Of a DNA stretch of 64,000 bases, positions 1-7,629 are shown piece by piece. The stretch is from positions 1 through 64,000 of the forward strand of contig NZ_NIZW01000011.1 in the NCBI RefSeq assembly GCF_002727185.1, given 5' to 3'. Made by a program: the position numbers and the translations under genes. Source of the DNA: Rhodopirellula bahusiensis. Its GTDB lineage: Bacteria; Planctomycetota; Planctomycetia; Pirellulales; Pirellulaceae. Positions within the stretch are counted from its first letter, which is position 1. Each line of letters begins with the position of its first letter. The notes below the pieces were generated by a model. That model searched no databases. It had not been told where the DNA came from and saw nothing but the letters and a program-made list of their open reading frames with translations.

Positions 1-550
1 GCTTGCGGATCTGATCTTGGATCTCTTGCTCACGTTGCGATGGGCCACCAGCCGCGGCCGCTGCAATGCTTCGGTGGCTCTCGATTGTCCGCCGGCGGGC
101 CTCGGCTTCTCGCAATTCAACAAGCAACTGATCCCCTTTGGACCGCATGTCAGCGATCATCGACTGAAAGTCAGCTTCGTGTTGTTTGATGGCTTCGTTG
201 ATGTCCGCGATTTCCCGAATCACTTCGGACTCGCCCGCCAACACTTCTCGCGATTTCAAAAACTCAACTTTGCGGGCAACGTCGGATTCCAATTGATCCA
301 GCGAGTAGCCCACTGCATCGCAAACGCTGCGGACGTTCGCCGCGGTTGGCTGCTTCGCTTCGGGATTCACTTCGGCATCGGCCAACGCATCGATCAACCC
401 ATCGAGTGATTCAATTCGCTGGGCGTCTTCGGTGGCTTGCGATTCTCCCACCTTGCCAATGAGCTTTGCGAATCGACTCGACAACGTCGGCTTGGGTGTC
501 GTTGGGGCGTGCTGGGTTTGTCCGTGATAGGTCTTGGTGGCGAGTGCCAT
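1..550 (-). CDS. Coiled-coil element protein, partial (runs off left edge)
   Basis: Reading leftwards from ATG at 550 the frame stays open for about 183 codons to the window edge, so the C-terminus is missing. After a Thr/Pro-rich start (about residues 10-25), the protein is dominated by Glu, Lys, Ala, Gln and Arg with long stretches free of proline, for example EVLAGESEVIREIADINEAI, which suggests an extended coiled coil. It follows the capsid candidate on the same strand after a 121-bp gap, so by position it is probably a morphogenesis or structural protein of the integrated element. I do not recognise the family. The strand and frame are well supported by the unbroken frame and codon use; the function is a guess from context. 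Confidence 0.65.
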   Translation of the reverse strand, partial: MALATKTYHGQTQHAPTTPKPTLSSRFAKLIGKVGESQATEDAQRIESLDGLIDALADAEVNPEAKQPTAANVRSVCDAVGYSLDQLESDVARKVEFLKSREVLAGESEVIREIADINEAIKQHEADFQSMIADMRSKGDQLLVELREAEARRRTIESHRSIAAAAAGGPSQREQEIQDQIRK

Positions 551-671
551 GGCGTCATTCCTCGAGCGTGTAAATGGGCGTCTGTCACTGCCGCAAGCCC
601 GCACCGACGAATCGGGAACGGGCTTGCGGTGCTTCGAAGGTGGAGACGACACCTCCAAAGTGGAGGGCGGA

Positions 672-1904
672 TCAGGCGGTTTGATTCTTGACCGCGTATC
701 GCCAGTTCTTGACGGCGGCCGCAATGCGGCCCTCGATCGAGACGTAGATCGTTTTGTTGCCTGGGTCATACCAACGTTCGCGGCGGCCCTGGGTGCCGTA
801 GCCTTTGAAGTAACCCCGAACCACGGTTGCGGTGCGGAGGCGGGTTGGGCTTCGCATGCCGTACCATGTCGATGCACTGACGCTGCGGAGTTCGCTTTCG
901 GGAACCACCGCAACCTCACCCCGGTACAAGCCAACGTTCTCCGTGGTGGTCGCGACTTTGTTTTCGAGTCCATCGCGATTGAGCGGGAAGAAAGTGCGAC
1001 GCGCGGCTTGGGCGGGTGCCCCGGTTGGTGTCAGGATCGTGTTGAGCGAACCACGAACACGTTGCTGCGTCCCGATCCCGCCGATGTCGCTGTAGAGCGT
1101 TTCCATCTCGCCCCACTCCGAATCCGATGGGACCGCACCACCGCTGCGAATGTTGTTGTTGGTCGCGGTGCCAACGTTGGGACGATCGGCGAACAATGGA
1201 AAGCCATCGAGCAAGTTCTCGTTCGACGTGAAGCGATCAAGAACAAGCCGGTTCTGGGTGGTCTGCCAAGCTTCCTGCAGCCCCAGCATCCCTTCGGAGA
1301 ACGCGTTCATGTCGTCATCGGCGATCATCTTCGGAGTCCACCCGAATTTGTTCCCGAACCGCCGGACGAACACGTAGGAAAGAACTTCTTCTTCGAGCCC
1401 GATCTCTTTGAATTGCTCGGCGTCTTGCAGCTCGTCCAGCTCGTCCACCGTCCCGCGGTTGATCAACGGCATCGGCTTGAAGTCGTTCAAAGCGTTTGGC
1501 ATCAAGGCGGAGACTTGATCGAACGAGTAGTCGTCATCAAGCTCGACCGTATCCAGGAACTTGTTGGCCAATCCGGACAAGATGTTCGGGAAGTCGCCGG
1601 GGGTGGCGTTTGGGGATCCACTGGCACCGATGTACCGGCGATCCTCATTGGCTGCAAAGCTCGTAACGCGATCCAATCCCCCAAGCTGCATTGCGCGTTC
1701 CGCGATCAACTCGGGGTTGCCGTAGATGTCAACTTGATGGCCGGCATGTTGCAGGCATTCGGCAGCAATCGCCCACAACGGTTTGTTGGCCATCGCCTCG
1801 GCACCCTTGGACAGCTCGAAAGTCGGCCTGTCGGTGGATCGATAAGCCAACGCGTTGATAGCATCGATTGCGAATTGTTCTTTCGGCTGAGTGGTTCCGA
1901 ACAT
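672..1904 (-). CDS. Phage major capsid protein candidate (HK97-fold, gpT/protease-fusion type)
   Basis: The 410-residue protein resembles the capsid part of Mu gpT-like and protease-capsid fusion proteins. Visible hallmarks are an N-terminal helical segment (MANKPLWAIAAECLQHAGH, about residues 38-56), a central acidic region, the phrase RFGNKFGWTPKMIADDDMN (about 183-201), a segment GFPLFADRPN typical of these capsids, and a C-terminal strand region ending TIYVSIEGRIAAAVKNWRYA. The family builds the icosahedral shell. No protease domain is attached here; a scaffold or protease would have to be encoded elsewhere, possibly left of the window. The start ATG at 1904 has a purine-rich stretch upstream. 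It sits 75 bp below a small unknown gene. The family call rests on remembered sequence features, not on a search. Confidence 0.7.
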   Translation of the reverse strand: MFGTTQPKEQFAIDAINALAYRSTDRPTFELSKGAEAMANKPLWAIAAECLQHAGHQVDIYGNPELIAERAMQLGGLDRVTSFAANEDRRYIGASGSPNATPGDFPNILSGLANKFLDTVELDDDYSFDQVSALMPNALNDFKPMPLINRGTVDELDELQDAEQFKEIGLEEEVLSYVFVRRFGNKFGWTPKMIADDDMNAFSEGMLGLQEAWQTTQNRLVLDRFTSNENLLDGFPLFADRPNVGTATNNNIRSGGAVPSDSEWGEMETLYSDIGGIGTQQRVRGSLNTILTPTGAPAQAARRTFFPLNRDGLENKVATTTENVGLYRGEVAVVPESELRSVSASTWYGMRSPTRLRTATVVRGYFKGYGTQGRRERWYDPGNKTIYVSIEGRIAAAVKNWRYAVKNQTA

Positions 1905-1979
1905 GCTTCTGGTCTCTTTCGTTGGAGTTGATGCGGGCCGTCAGACCGCTGTGAATCGTGTTTGGTGTTGGTGGTCTGA

Positions 1980-2234
1980 TCAGCCAACGGGATCCAGTAG
2001 GACCCGGCCGGCGGGTTGGCCAACTTCGATGTGTTGGACATGGAACTTTGCGTCGCCGATCTGAACAGCGTCACCGACATAGTGGGCAACTTCATCGGCG
2101 TCACCGATCTCGATGAATGCGGCGGCACGTTGCGATGGATACGAACCTTGCTTGTGCATTGCTGTTCGCACCACGTGGACGCTTTGAGACTCGATGTCGG
2201 CAGGTTGGCCGATGGTCAGTTCGATGGTTGTCAT
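1980..2234 (-). CDS. Small hypothetical element protein
   Basis: An 84-residue protein starting at ATG 2234, whose start overlaps the stop of the upstream HTH gene as ATGA (2231-2234), so translation is probably coupled. The sequence is rich in acidic residues and short beta-like stretches (FIEIGDADEVAHYVGDAV, VQHIEVGQPAGRVLL). It lies directly upstream of the capsid candidate, where phages often keep small head-decoration or adaptor proteins, but no motif identifies it. A longer frame begins at 2285, but the overlap start is preferred. Confidence 0.6.
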   Translation of the reverse strand: MTTIELTIGQPADIESQSVHVVRTAMHKQGSYPSQRAAAFIEIGDADEVAHYVGDAVQIGDAKFHVQHIEVGQPAGRVLLDPVG

Positions 2235-2485
2235 TGAAAGTTCGATGGGTTGAATTGAAAGGTGTCGGCTTGCGATTGAAGCCAAATGGTTTGCTTAATG
2301 TGAGACTGGATCCGCTCGGCATCGGCATGGGCATAGGTGAAGGAACTGCCGATAACCCCGTTGGGCTGGATCCCCAACTTGCTGGCCACGCTGTCAACCG
2401 TTGCCAGTCGCAGCCCGAAACGAGTCGCGATGTCGCTGTTGGTCGTTCGCTCATGCAGCGGCTCGGGCTGGTTGGCCATGCTCAC
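2231..2485 (-). CDS. Small HTH protein (MerR/excisionase-like), second of a tandem pair
   Basis: The 84-residue protein has a predicted helix-turn-helix around SDIATRFGLRLATVDSVASK followed by a short loop and a second helix (YAHADAERIQSHI), the layout of small MerR-like or excisionase-like DNA-binding proteins. The likely start is GTG at 2485, which overlaps the stop of the preceding gene as GTGA; ATG at 2479 is the alternative. It has the same fold pattern as its upstream neighbour (2482-2703), suggesting a duplicated or heterodimeric regulator pair. By family it would bind DNA in element control, excision or packaging; which of these cannot be told from sequence. Confidence 0.6.
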   Translation of the reverse strand: MSMANQPEPLHERTTNSDIATRFGLRLATVDSVASKLGIQPNGVIGSSFTYAHADAERIQSHIKQTIWLQSQADTFQFNPSNFQ

Positions 2486-2703
2486 TGGATCCCTTGGCGG
2501 TCCATGGTCGGGGTGGTGTTCCCATTGCCGCCACGCAACACCGCGGCAATGCGTTCAACGTCGTGGGGGTGGTAGTAGCCAACGCCATTGAGACGCTGTT
2601 GAGGAACGATGCCCAATTGCTTGATGATGTCCATTAGGCGGGGAACGGGCGTTTGAAAGTGGCCGGCGATCCGGCCGACAGATGTCAGATCGATGTCTTG
2701 CAT
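2482..2703 (-). CDS. Small HTH protein (MerR/excisionase-like), first of a tandem pair
   Basis: A 73-residue protein with an HTH-like segment (SVGRIAGHFQTPVPRLMDII) and the wing-plus-helix signature GYYHPHDVERIAAVL, which in small MerR-like proteins follows the recognition helix. It starts at ATG 2703 and its stop overlaps the start of the next gene. The 19-bp near-perfect palindrome at 2764-2782 lies about 60 bp upstream of the start and is a plausible operator. It leads the short run that continues through a second HTH protein and an unknown protein to the capsid candidate, so it could be a late-gene regulator. The HTH fold is inferred from pattern only. Confidence 0.6.
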   Translation of the reverse strand: MQDIDLTSVGRIAGHFQTPVPRLMDIIKQLGIVPQQRLNGVGYYHPHDVERIAAVLRGGNGNTTPTMDRQGIQ

Positions 2704-2763
2704 TTGGTGGCCTTATGGGTTTTGGGTTTGGATGCCTGAAGTTTTAGCCATGTCCAGAACAGC

Positions 2764-2782
2764 CCTTCTAGAATCTAGAAGG
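2764..2782. promoter_or_regulatory. 19-bp palindrome upstream of the HTH pair
   Basis: CCTTCTAGA and TCTAGAAGG are exact reverse complements around a single A. It lies 6 bp beyond the stop of the zinc-ribbon gene and about 60 bp upstream of the first HTH gene. No T-run follows on the leftward strand, so an operator is more likely than a terminator. Confidence 0.45.
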
Positions 2783-2788
2783 ATTCGC

Positions 2789-2977
2789 TCATAATTTCGG
2801 GGGTTCGTAGACTACCGTCAGCAATTGACCGCAGTCTTGGCATTTACTGGGACGCTCTCGAACCCCGTCGCCAACATCTTTCGCTCCCCGTGTGGCCTTG
2901 ATGTTTGTGCCTCCGCACACGCGGCAGACGGGGTAGGTCACAAACACATAGCGTGAGTCCTGCTCTTCCGAATTCAT
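2789..2977 (-). CDS. Small zinc-ribbon protein
   Basis: A 62-residue protein starting at ATG 2977, with GAGGGA 12 bases upstream as a possible ribosome-binding site. It contains two CxxC pairs, CRVCGG and CQDCG, about 20 residues apart, the usual pattern of a zinc ribbon. It may bind DNA or act as a small adaptor; no specific family is recognised. It sits between the second zinc-finger protein (3004-3345, same strand) and the HTH pair. A longer frame opens at 3076 but overlaps the neighbouring gene, so the shorter start is chosen. Confidence 0.6.
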   Translation of the reverse strand: MNSEEQDSRYVFVTYPVCRVCGGTNIKATRGAKDVGDGVRERPSKCQDCGQLLTVVYEPPKL

Positions 2978-3003
2978 TGGGCCGGTCCCTCGGTGGTTTT
3001 TGG

Positions 3004-3345
3004 TCACGACGCTCGGCTGCATCGGGGGGCGTTCGCGACTTTCACGGGTGACCGTCCAGCGGTGAATCGCATCCACCCATCTCCGCGGCGGACGTACACG
3101 CTCTGCCCACGCACCCGGATGCGGTCCTGCGGGTCAGCGTCTAACGGGCATGCGTGTGCCGGCACTTCGCCACGTGACTCCAACAGATCGATGATGCGAT
3201 CCCATTGGCGAGTCACGGCGCGACCATCTGTCGCGCACGGCCGACTGCAGTATTTGGTCCGCCGTGCCTCACCTGGCGGCAAGAATTTTTTCTCACTGCA
3301 CCAAAGACAAACGACGGCAATTTTTTCGGATGGTGGTCGCGGCAT
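3004..3345 (-). CDS. Small zinc-finger protein (CxxC...CSxxC type)
   Basis: A 113-residue protein from ATG 3345. Residues about 10-35 hold CLWCSEKKFLPPGEARRTKY followed by CSRPC, the treble-clef-like pattern found at the N-terminus of several phage HNH-associated and anti-restriction proteins. The rest is basic and ends in Arg/Ser-rich sequence with no HNH motif visible. It lies just beyond the iteron-like cluster and reads leftwards. ATG 3402 is an alternative start. Function unknown; the metal site is the only supported statement. Confidence 0.55.
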   Translation of the reverse strand: MPRPPSEKIAVVCLWCSEKKFLPPGEARRTKYCSRPCATDGRAVTRQWDRIIDLLESRGEVPAHACPLDADPQDRIRVRGQSVYVRRGDGWMRFTAGRSPVKVANAPRCSRAS

Positions 3346-3619
3346 GGCTCGGGGTTTCCTGTTTGCTTGTTTTCTGTGTGTCTGAACCCCGGGCCTGTCC
3401 ATCGCAGAGGGGAAGGAGTCATTCCTGGGAAGGACCCAGACGGGGGGGCTTGGGTTGCTGTAGTGCCCCGATCGTGGTCGTTCATTGGTAGCTCAACCGT
3501 TGTGTCTCGGCTGTGTTTGGTTGGTGGTCGCCTCACTGGTTGCCAGTCGTTGCAGGCGAGAATTTTATTCATTGAAAGTTTTTTCGTTTTGCGTTCATAA
3601 AATTTCTCTTGCTTGATGT

Positions 3620-3836
3620 GTTGCGCTTGCGCGGATGTTGCGCTTCTTTTGCATTTCAACCCAATGCCGTTATTGCTACGTTTATTGCTCTCTCGCCCTT
3701 CCTTTCTTCTCTTCTTGTGTGTGCGTGAGAGTTAAAGCGCAACAAGCGCAACAAGAGAAAGAAACCCAATGAATCGCGGGGTCGATCTTGTTGCGCTTCG
3801 GTTTTCAAAGCGCAACAAAGCGCAACGAAGCGCAAC
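3620..3836. repeat. Iteron-like cluster of eight 9-bp repeats; candidate replication origin
   Basis: Eight exact copies of AAGCGCAAC or its complement GTTGCGCTT lie within 217 bp: complement orientation at 3620-3628, 3637-3645 and 3790-3798, forward at 3735-3743, 3744-3752, 3808-3816, 3818-3826 and 3828-3836. Two forward copies abut and the last three sit 10 bp apart, about one helical turn. The flanks at about 3570-3605 and 3837-3890 are AT-rich. The 537-bp gap 3346-3882 that contains them holds no convincing gene and lies just past the 3' end of the D5-type helicase gene. Iterons with adjacent AT-rich DNA are typical of origins bound by initiator proteins; an operator array is the alternative. 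Confidence 0.6.
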
Positions 3837-3882
3837 TGACTTGATAAATTTTTTCTGTTTCTCGTACAGATTGCTTCTGTTC

Positions 3883-6630
3883 TTAGAAATTTAATTTTTC
3901 TTCCTTCGGCATTCCGTGGTAGTCGTTTAGCTGGACGCCTTTGAAACCTCTCGCTGTGGTGATCCCGTCTCGAAATGCCTCTGACTTGATTCCGAACCGC
4001 TGGGCGATCGCGGCGTTCATCCGCTTAGCGCTCATCGATTCCCCGTCCGCTTCCGACGTGTTGTCTTTGGCCCAATGGCGGTAGGCTGCGACGAGGGAAC
4101 TTGTCTTGACCGTCGGGCTCGCAGATGCCGAGTAAGTGACAAGCTCATCGATGAATGCGGCAGTCGGATTTTGCGACTTCCGGTAGTCTTCTACCTTCGT
4201 TCGCATGGCTTTGCTGATCGTGAAGCCTCCCTGCTCAAATAGCCTTTTCAGTCCGGCAAGTGCCCAATTGAAAACGCCCGCAAGTTCACCGCTCCGCACC
4301 CACCATTCGGGCGTTTCCATTCCGACGATTTTCTCTTCCTCGGAAACCTTTTGGTCAAAGCCAACGAGCAACATCCGGCGCCATAACCCGTCGGAAGCGT
4401 CACGAATACGGGGCCGGTGATTCCATCCGAAAACACACTTTGCGGTGGGGGACATTGAAAACGGTTGCCCGTTCTTCCCTTCGAATTGCAACCTTTCGCC
4501 AATACAGAATTGCTTAAAGAGTCCTTCGTTAATTTTCGCCGACTCGTTTGCATCGGGATCAACATTCAAAGCCTTTCCAACGCTGTTGATTAAGGCAAAC
4601 TGGTTGCCGCCGAACCCGTCCAATTTGATATTGGACGTGTTTTGAACACCAACTAGGGCGGTATAGATGCCGGACAGCAATACGCTCTTTCCAGTGCCCC
4701 CGTCACCATCGCAGGCCAGAAAACGCTGGAACGGATTCTCGGGAACTAGCAGATAACCGGCGAACTCCTGGACAAGCATCCGTGAGCATTCGTCTGGAAG
4801 CGACGTTTCCAGATAGTGGGTTAGCTTTGGCGAGCTAGCGGTTTTATCAAACGAGTATCCGAGTTTGGTGATAGCAAACCAATCAGGGTTGTGATCCGTG
4901 AAGCAGTCTTCGGGGGGAGCTCCAGCGATAACCCGGTCGAGATCCAACAAGCCATTTTCGAGCGAAAGAAGGTACCGGCCTCCTTCGGGATCGTTTAGAA
5001 GACAAGGCATCTTCACGCGACTGCTTGAAAGCAAGGTTAAATGTTTCAGCTCCTCAAAAACGTTTGCGACCATCGGATTGCTGATCGACTTCTTTTTAGT
5101 TTTCTTAGGCTTCTCCTCATCGTCCTGGATCTCTTGCTCTGCTATCGCAATCCTGACAAGTTCCGAGTTGATTGAGCTACGAAGTTTGGCTTTCAACTCA
5201 TCCTCTGTTAGTTTCCGCCAACCACCGGACTTGTAGCGATAGAAGTCTGAACGCCAATAGGCAAGCCGGCCGTTGTGGTTTTGGCCATAGGTCGAAAGAT
5301 TAATTCGAGCGAGCCTGTTTGCGTCGTGTGGATCCTCAAACTCTCGAAGATCATCAAGCAAGTCTTGCAGAGTCGGCTTGTCGATCCCGTGTTTCTTTTT
5401 AAGGCTTTCGATATGCCCAGCAGATGCTTTGTAATCCAATTCCTTGATGTCGGCACCGGCTGCTATCGCATCGTCAATTCCTTTGTGCTCCGCCGGCCAT
5501 GTTTCAACCAACACCAACGGGGACCATTCAAGCGTTGCAAGGTGATCATGCAGTTCTGATAGCGATCTCGCAACTTCTTTTTTGTCGGTAGCGTCATTGT
5601 CGAAAGCTAGCAGGATTTTGGCGGGCCGATATTGCTCAACCGCCGGTAGTGCGTTCTTCCAGCAAGATACCCCCGGGGCTGCAATTGTCAGAATGCCGGT
5701 TTGCTTCGTGGCAATGTCCGCCTTGAGCTCGCCCTCGGTGATGCGAAGCGTCTCAGGGCTTCCAGCGTGATGCGGAACGTGGGCGGGCGTCCCCGGCGAA
5801 ACCCCCGGGGCGGTTGCTGAGTTTGACGTTAGCCACGTGTATTTCGAGTCGCTCTTTGGTTTGTCAGGCCGAATACGGATTGCAATGATTCGCCCTTGAG
5901 TGTCTCGAACGGGTATCATCAACGAAGGTGAAAAGACTTGAATCTTCGCTGCCTTCTTGTAGATGCCTGGAACTAAGTTCGCGACTTGGCGACGGTCGGC
6001 GACCCCCCGCAGTTCGGCGTCAAGCTTGAGCGTCTTCATTGTTTCAATCTTAGGACCGCTGACACTGAAATAGCCGTTCCTTACGATGTCCGATTCCGAT
6101 AGGCCTCGTTCTTTCAATGCTAACCGGTGTGGTTCACTGAGCCCGTACAGCTCCGCCAGCGTGGAATAAACCTTATGGCGAATATTGGCTGTTTCATCGT
6201 CGATTTGGCTTTTGGGTCGCCGCGGCTCCTGTTTCGGAAGTGGCTTTGTTTTCGGCTTTGGCGTTGATTTTGAGATTCCCAAGCGATCTCCGACCATGTT
6301 CACGGCCTCTTCAAAGCCGACACCGCAAAGCCACATGACCGAACCAAATCCATCGCCTGTTTTCCTGTCGTCGCACGCATAGCAACCGCAACGGCCTTTT
6401 TCGTTATCGAAAAGATTGAACTTTGATTTTCCGCACGTTGGGCATGGGTGCGGCTTTCCATCAAAGTATTCTTGGCTGTAACCAGTCAGTGCGGACAATA
6501 GGTTATCCCATTGACCGCTAGCGGCAGCGCGAACGACTTCCTTGTCGTGGTTCATTTTGCAAGATATGAACGACTCTTGCGTGACCGTCAGGGCTTCGTT
6601 GCCAATCGATTCGGGTGCATCAAATTCCAT
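3883..6630 (-). CDS. Primase-like zinc finger/Toprim/D5 SF3 helicase replication protein
   Basis: A 915-residue phage/plasmid replication protein. Domains in order: a CHC2-type zinc finger near the N-terminus (CPTCGKSKFNLF then GCYAC), a Toprim-like region (ITEGELKADIAT and ILLAFDNDATD), and a C-terminal D5/P4-type helicase with Walker A GDGGTGKSVL, a conserved FQRFLACDGD lead-in, and the NHRPRIRDASDGLWRR motif typical of SF3 D5 ATPases. The family opens origins and primes replication of the element. The start ATG 6630 overlaps the upstream stop as TGATG and has GGAGG ten bases before it; a frame opening at 6885 overlaps the upstream gene and is rejected. The iteron cluster follows its 3' end. 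Domain calls are secure; whether the primase is active is unknown. Confidence 0.85.
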   Translation of the reverse strand: MEFDAPESIGNEALTVTQESFISCKMNHDKEVVRAAASGQWDNLLSALTGYSQEYFDGKPHPCPTCGKSKFNLFDNEKGRCGCYACDDRKTGDGFGSVMWLCGVGFEEAVNMVGDRLGISKSTPKPKTKPLPKQEPRRPKSQIDDETANIRHKVYSTLAELYGLSEPHRLALKERGLSESDIVRNGYFSVSGPKIETMKTLKLDAELRGVADRRQVANLVPGIYKKAAKIQVFSPSLMIPVRDTQGRIIAIRIRPDKPKSDSKYTWLTSNSATAPGVSPGTPAHVPHHAGSPETLRITEGELKADIATKQTGILTIAAPGVSCWKNALPAVEQYRPAKILLAFDNDATDKKEVARSLSELHDHLATLEWSPLVLVETWPAEHKGIDDAIAAGADIKELDYKASAGHIESLKKKHGIDKPTLQDLLDDLREFEDPHDANRLARINLSTYGQNHNGRLAYWRSDFYRYKSGGWRKLTEDELKAKLRSSINSELVRIAIAEQEIQDDEEKPKKTKKKSISNPMVANVFEELKHLTLLSSSRVKMPCLLNDPEGGRYLLSLENGLLDLDRVIAGAPPEDCFTDHNPDWFAITKLGYSFDKTASSPKLTHYLETSLPDECSRMLVQEFAGYLLVPENPFQRFLACDGDGGTGKSVLLSGIYTALVGVQNTSNIKLDGFGGNQFALINSVGKALNVDPDANESAKINEGLFKQFCIGERLQFEGKNGQPFSMSPTAKCVFGWNHRPRIRDASDGLWRRMLLVGFDQKVSEEEKIVGMETPEWWVRSGELAGVFNWALAGLKRLFEQGGFTISKAMRTKVEDYRKSQNPTAAFIDELVTYSASASPTVKTSSLVAAYRHWAKDNTSEADGESMSAKRMNAAIAQRFGIKSEAFRDGITTARGFKGVQLNDYHGMPKEEKLNF

Positions 6631-7139
6631 CACGCCCGCGCCTCCATCGATGCAAACACTTTGTGCAGATTCTTGACAGATCGCTTTGAGACGCCGACCA
6701 TCGTGTTGAGCGATCCACTGAGGCTTGTTGTGGAACCATGCTGTGGGAACCCGGCTCGATCGGCGGCAATGATCATTGCCCCCGGCGATACGTAGGGGCA
6801 GCCATAATTTCTGGCGATATGTTTCAGACGGTAGCTCGAAACCGTCCCAGCCTTCACGGATGTGAGCGGGCTGGCTTCGAGCCACGCCAGCGCGGCCAGT
6901 ATCTCAACCATCTTTGGCCGCTTGCCGGGGTGATCCCATCGCCGAAGCCCTCGGAGCGGACCAAACTGATACCGACCCTCAATGATTCCGTCCTCAGAAA
7001 CGAATTTCAGGAGGTTTGTGTTTGCCTCCACGAACGACGGATAACCCAACCGCTGCAATCGAGCGTAACAGTGTTCTTTCGTGGGAAACTTCGTCAGAGA
7101 GTTTTGGTTGCCGGAATCCGGCGATAGGTCTACCATCAT
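6630..7139 (-). CDS. Hypothetical element protein coupled to the replication gene
   Basis: A 169-residue protein starting at the first of two ATG codons (7139), with AAGGAAG about 7 bases upstream. The middle contains WDHPGKRPKMVEILAALAWL followed by SSYRLKHIARNYG and YVSPGAMIIAADRAGF; I recall similar SY-LKH...YVSNGAFI-type phrases in small plasmid and phage proteins of unknown function. Its last base overlaps the first base of the helicase start codon (TGATG), which implies translational coupling and a joint role in replication or copy control. No catalytic motif is visible. Confidence 0.6.
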   Translation of the reverse strand: MMVDLSPDSGNQNSLTKFPTKEHCYARLQRLGYPSFVEANTNLLKFVSEDGIIEGRYQFGPLRGLRRWDHPGKRPKMVEILAALAWLEASPLTSVKAGTVSSYRLKHIARNYGCPYVSPGAMIIAADRAGFPQHGSTTSLSGSLNTMVGVSKRSVKNLHKVFASMEARA

Positions 7140-7203
7140 GAGTGACTTCCTTGTTGTTTTGCCGGCCCGACCCTCAACGATCTGCCGGCGAGATTGAAAA
7201 ACG

Positions 7204-7244
7204 AAAACTCCAGCCACCGGGTAGCCGTCGGTGACTGGAGTTTT
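7204..7244 (-). terminator. Terminator hairpin after the DUF1580 gene
   Basis: Arms 7204-7219 and 7229-7244 pair around a short loop with one mismatch (core CTCCAG/CTGGAG and CACCG/CGGTG), and T-runs follow on both strands. It begins within a few bases of the stop of the DUF1580 gene, so the replication module downstream needs its own promoter. Confidence 0.65.
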
Positions 7245-7248
7245 TCTT

Positions 7249-7566
7249 TTAGATGCCGGCGGCTTCGAGCTCTGCCGCGGCGCGTTCGCGGGCCTCGGGA
7301 TCTCGGGCCGGCGAGGATTCTTCCGGAGCCTCGTCCCCAAGCTTGGCTGCGGTAACCGCCTCAAAGAATTGCGTAATCCATTCTTCGGTGGTTCGTTTCA
7401 CACCACCGGCATATTGGACACGAAGTTTTTGGCCGGCGAGCCCACGGGTAGTCCAGCGATGCATTGTCGCCGCAGATGGACGCTCACCGGTGCGTCGCTC
7501 GACAACTTGAGCGGCGCCACCTGAGAGTCGCAGAAGTCGATCCGGATGCGAGTTGTTCTGATTCAT
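7249..7566 (-). CDS. DUF1580-like small DNA-binding protein (excisionase/AlpA-like)
   Basis: A 105-residue protein from ATG 7566 with AGAAAGG about 6 bases upstream. The central pattern is LLRLSGGAAQVVERRTG, then ATMHRWTTRGLAGQKLRVQY and EWITQFFEAVTA, matching DUF1580, a small family I associate with Rhodopirellula and believe to have an excisionase-like winged HTH: a W-x(3)-GL helix with a basic strand after it. Position between integrase and replication module is where phages and satellites place AlpA/excisionase regulators. The C-terminal tail is acidic and Ala/Glu-rich. The domain call is fairly secure; the role is inferred. Confidence 0.7.
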   Translation of the reverse strand: MNQNNSHPDRLLRLSGGAAQVVERRTGERPSAATMHRWTTRGLAGQKLRVQYAGGVKRTTEEWITQFFEAVTAAKLGDEAPEESSPARDPEARERAAAELEAAGI

Positions 7567-7629
7567 GGCAAACCTTTCTGAGCAACAGGGAAATTGATGC
7601 TTAGAAGGATCCCAGATCACCTGGTCGTT

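Noticed and set aside
534-1931. A 465-codon open frame on the plus strand opposite the capsid candidate
   Set aside because: It mirrors the minus-strand capsid gene, has no recognised features, and begins within an unrelated leader; GC-rich coding strands often leave long antisense frames.
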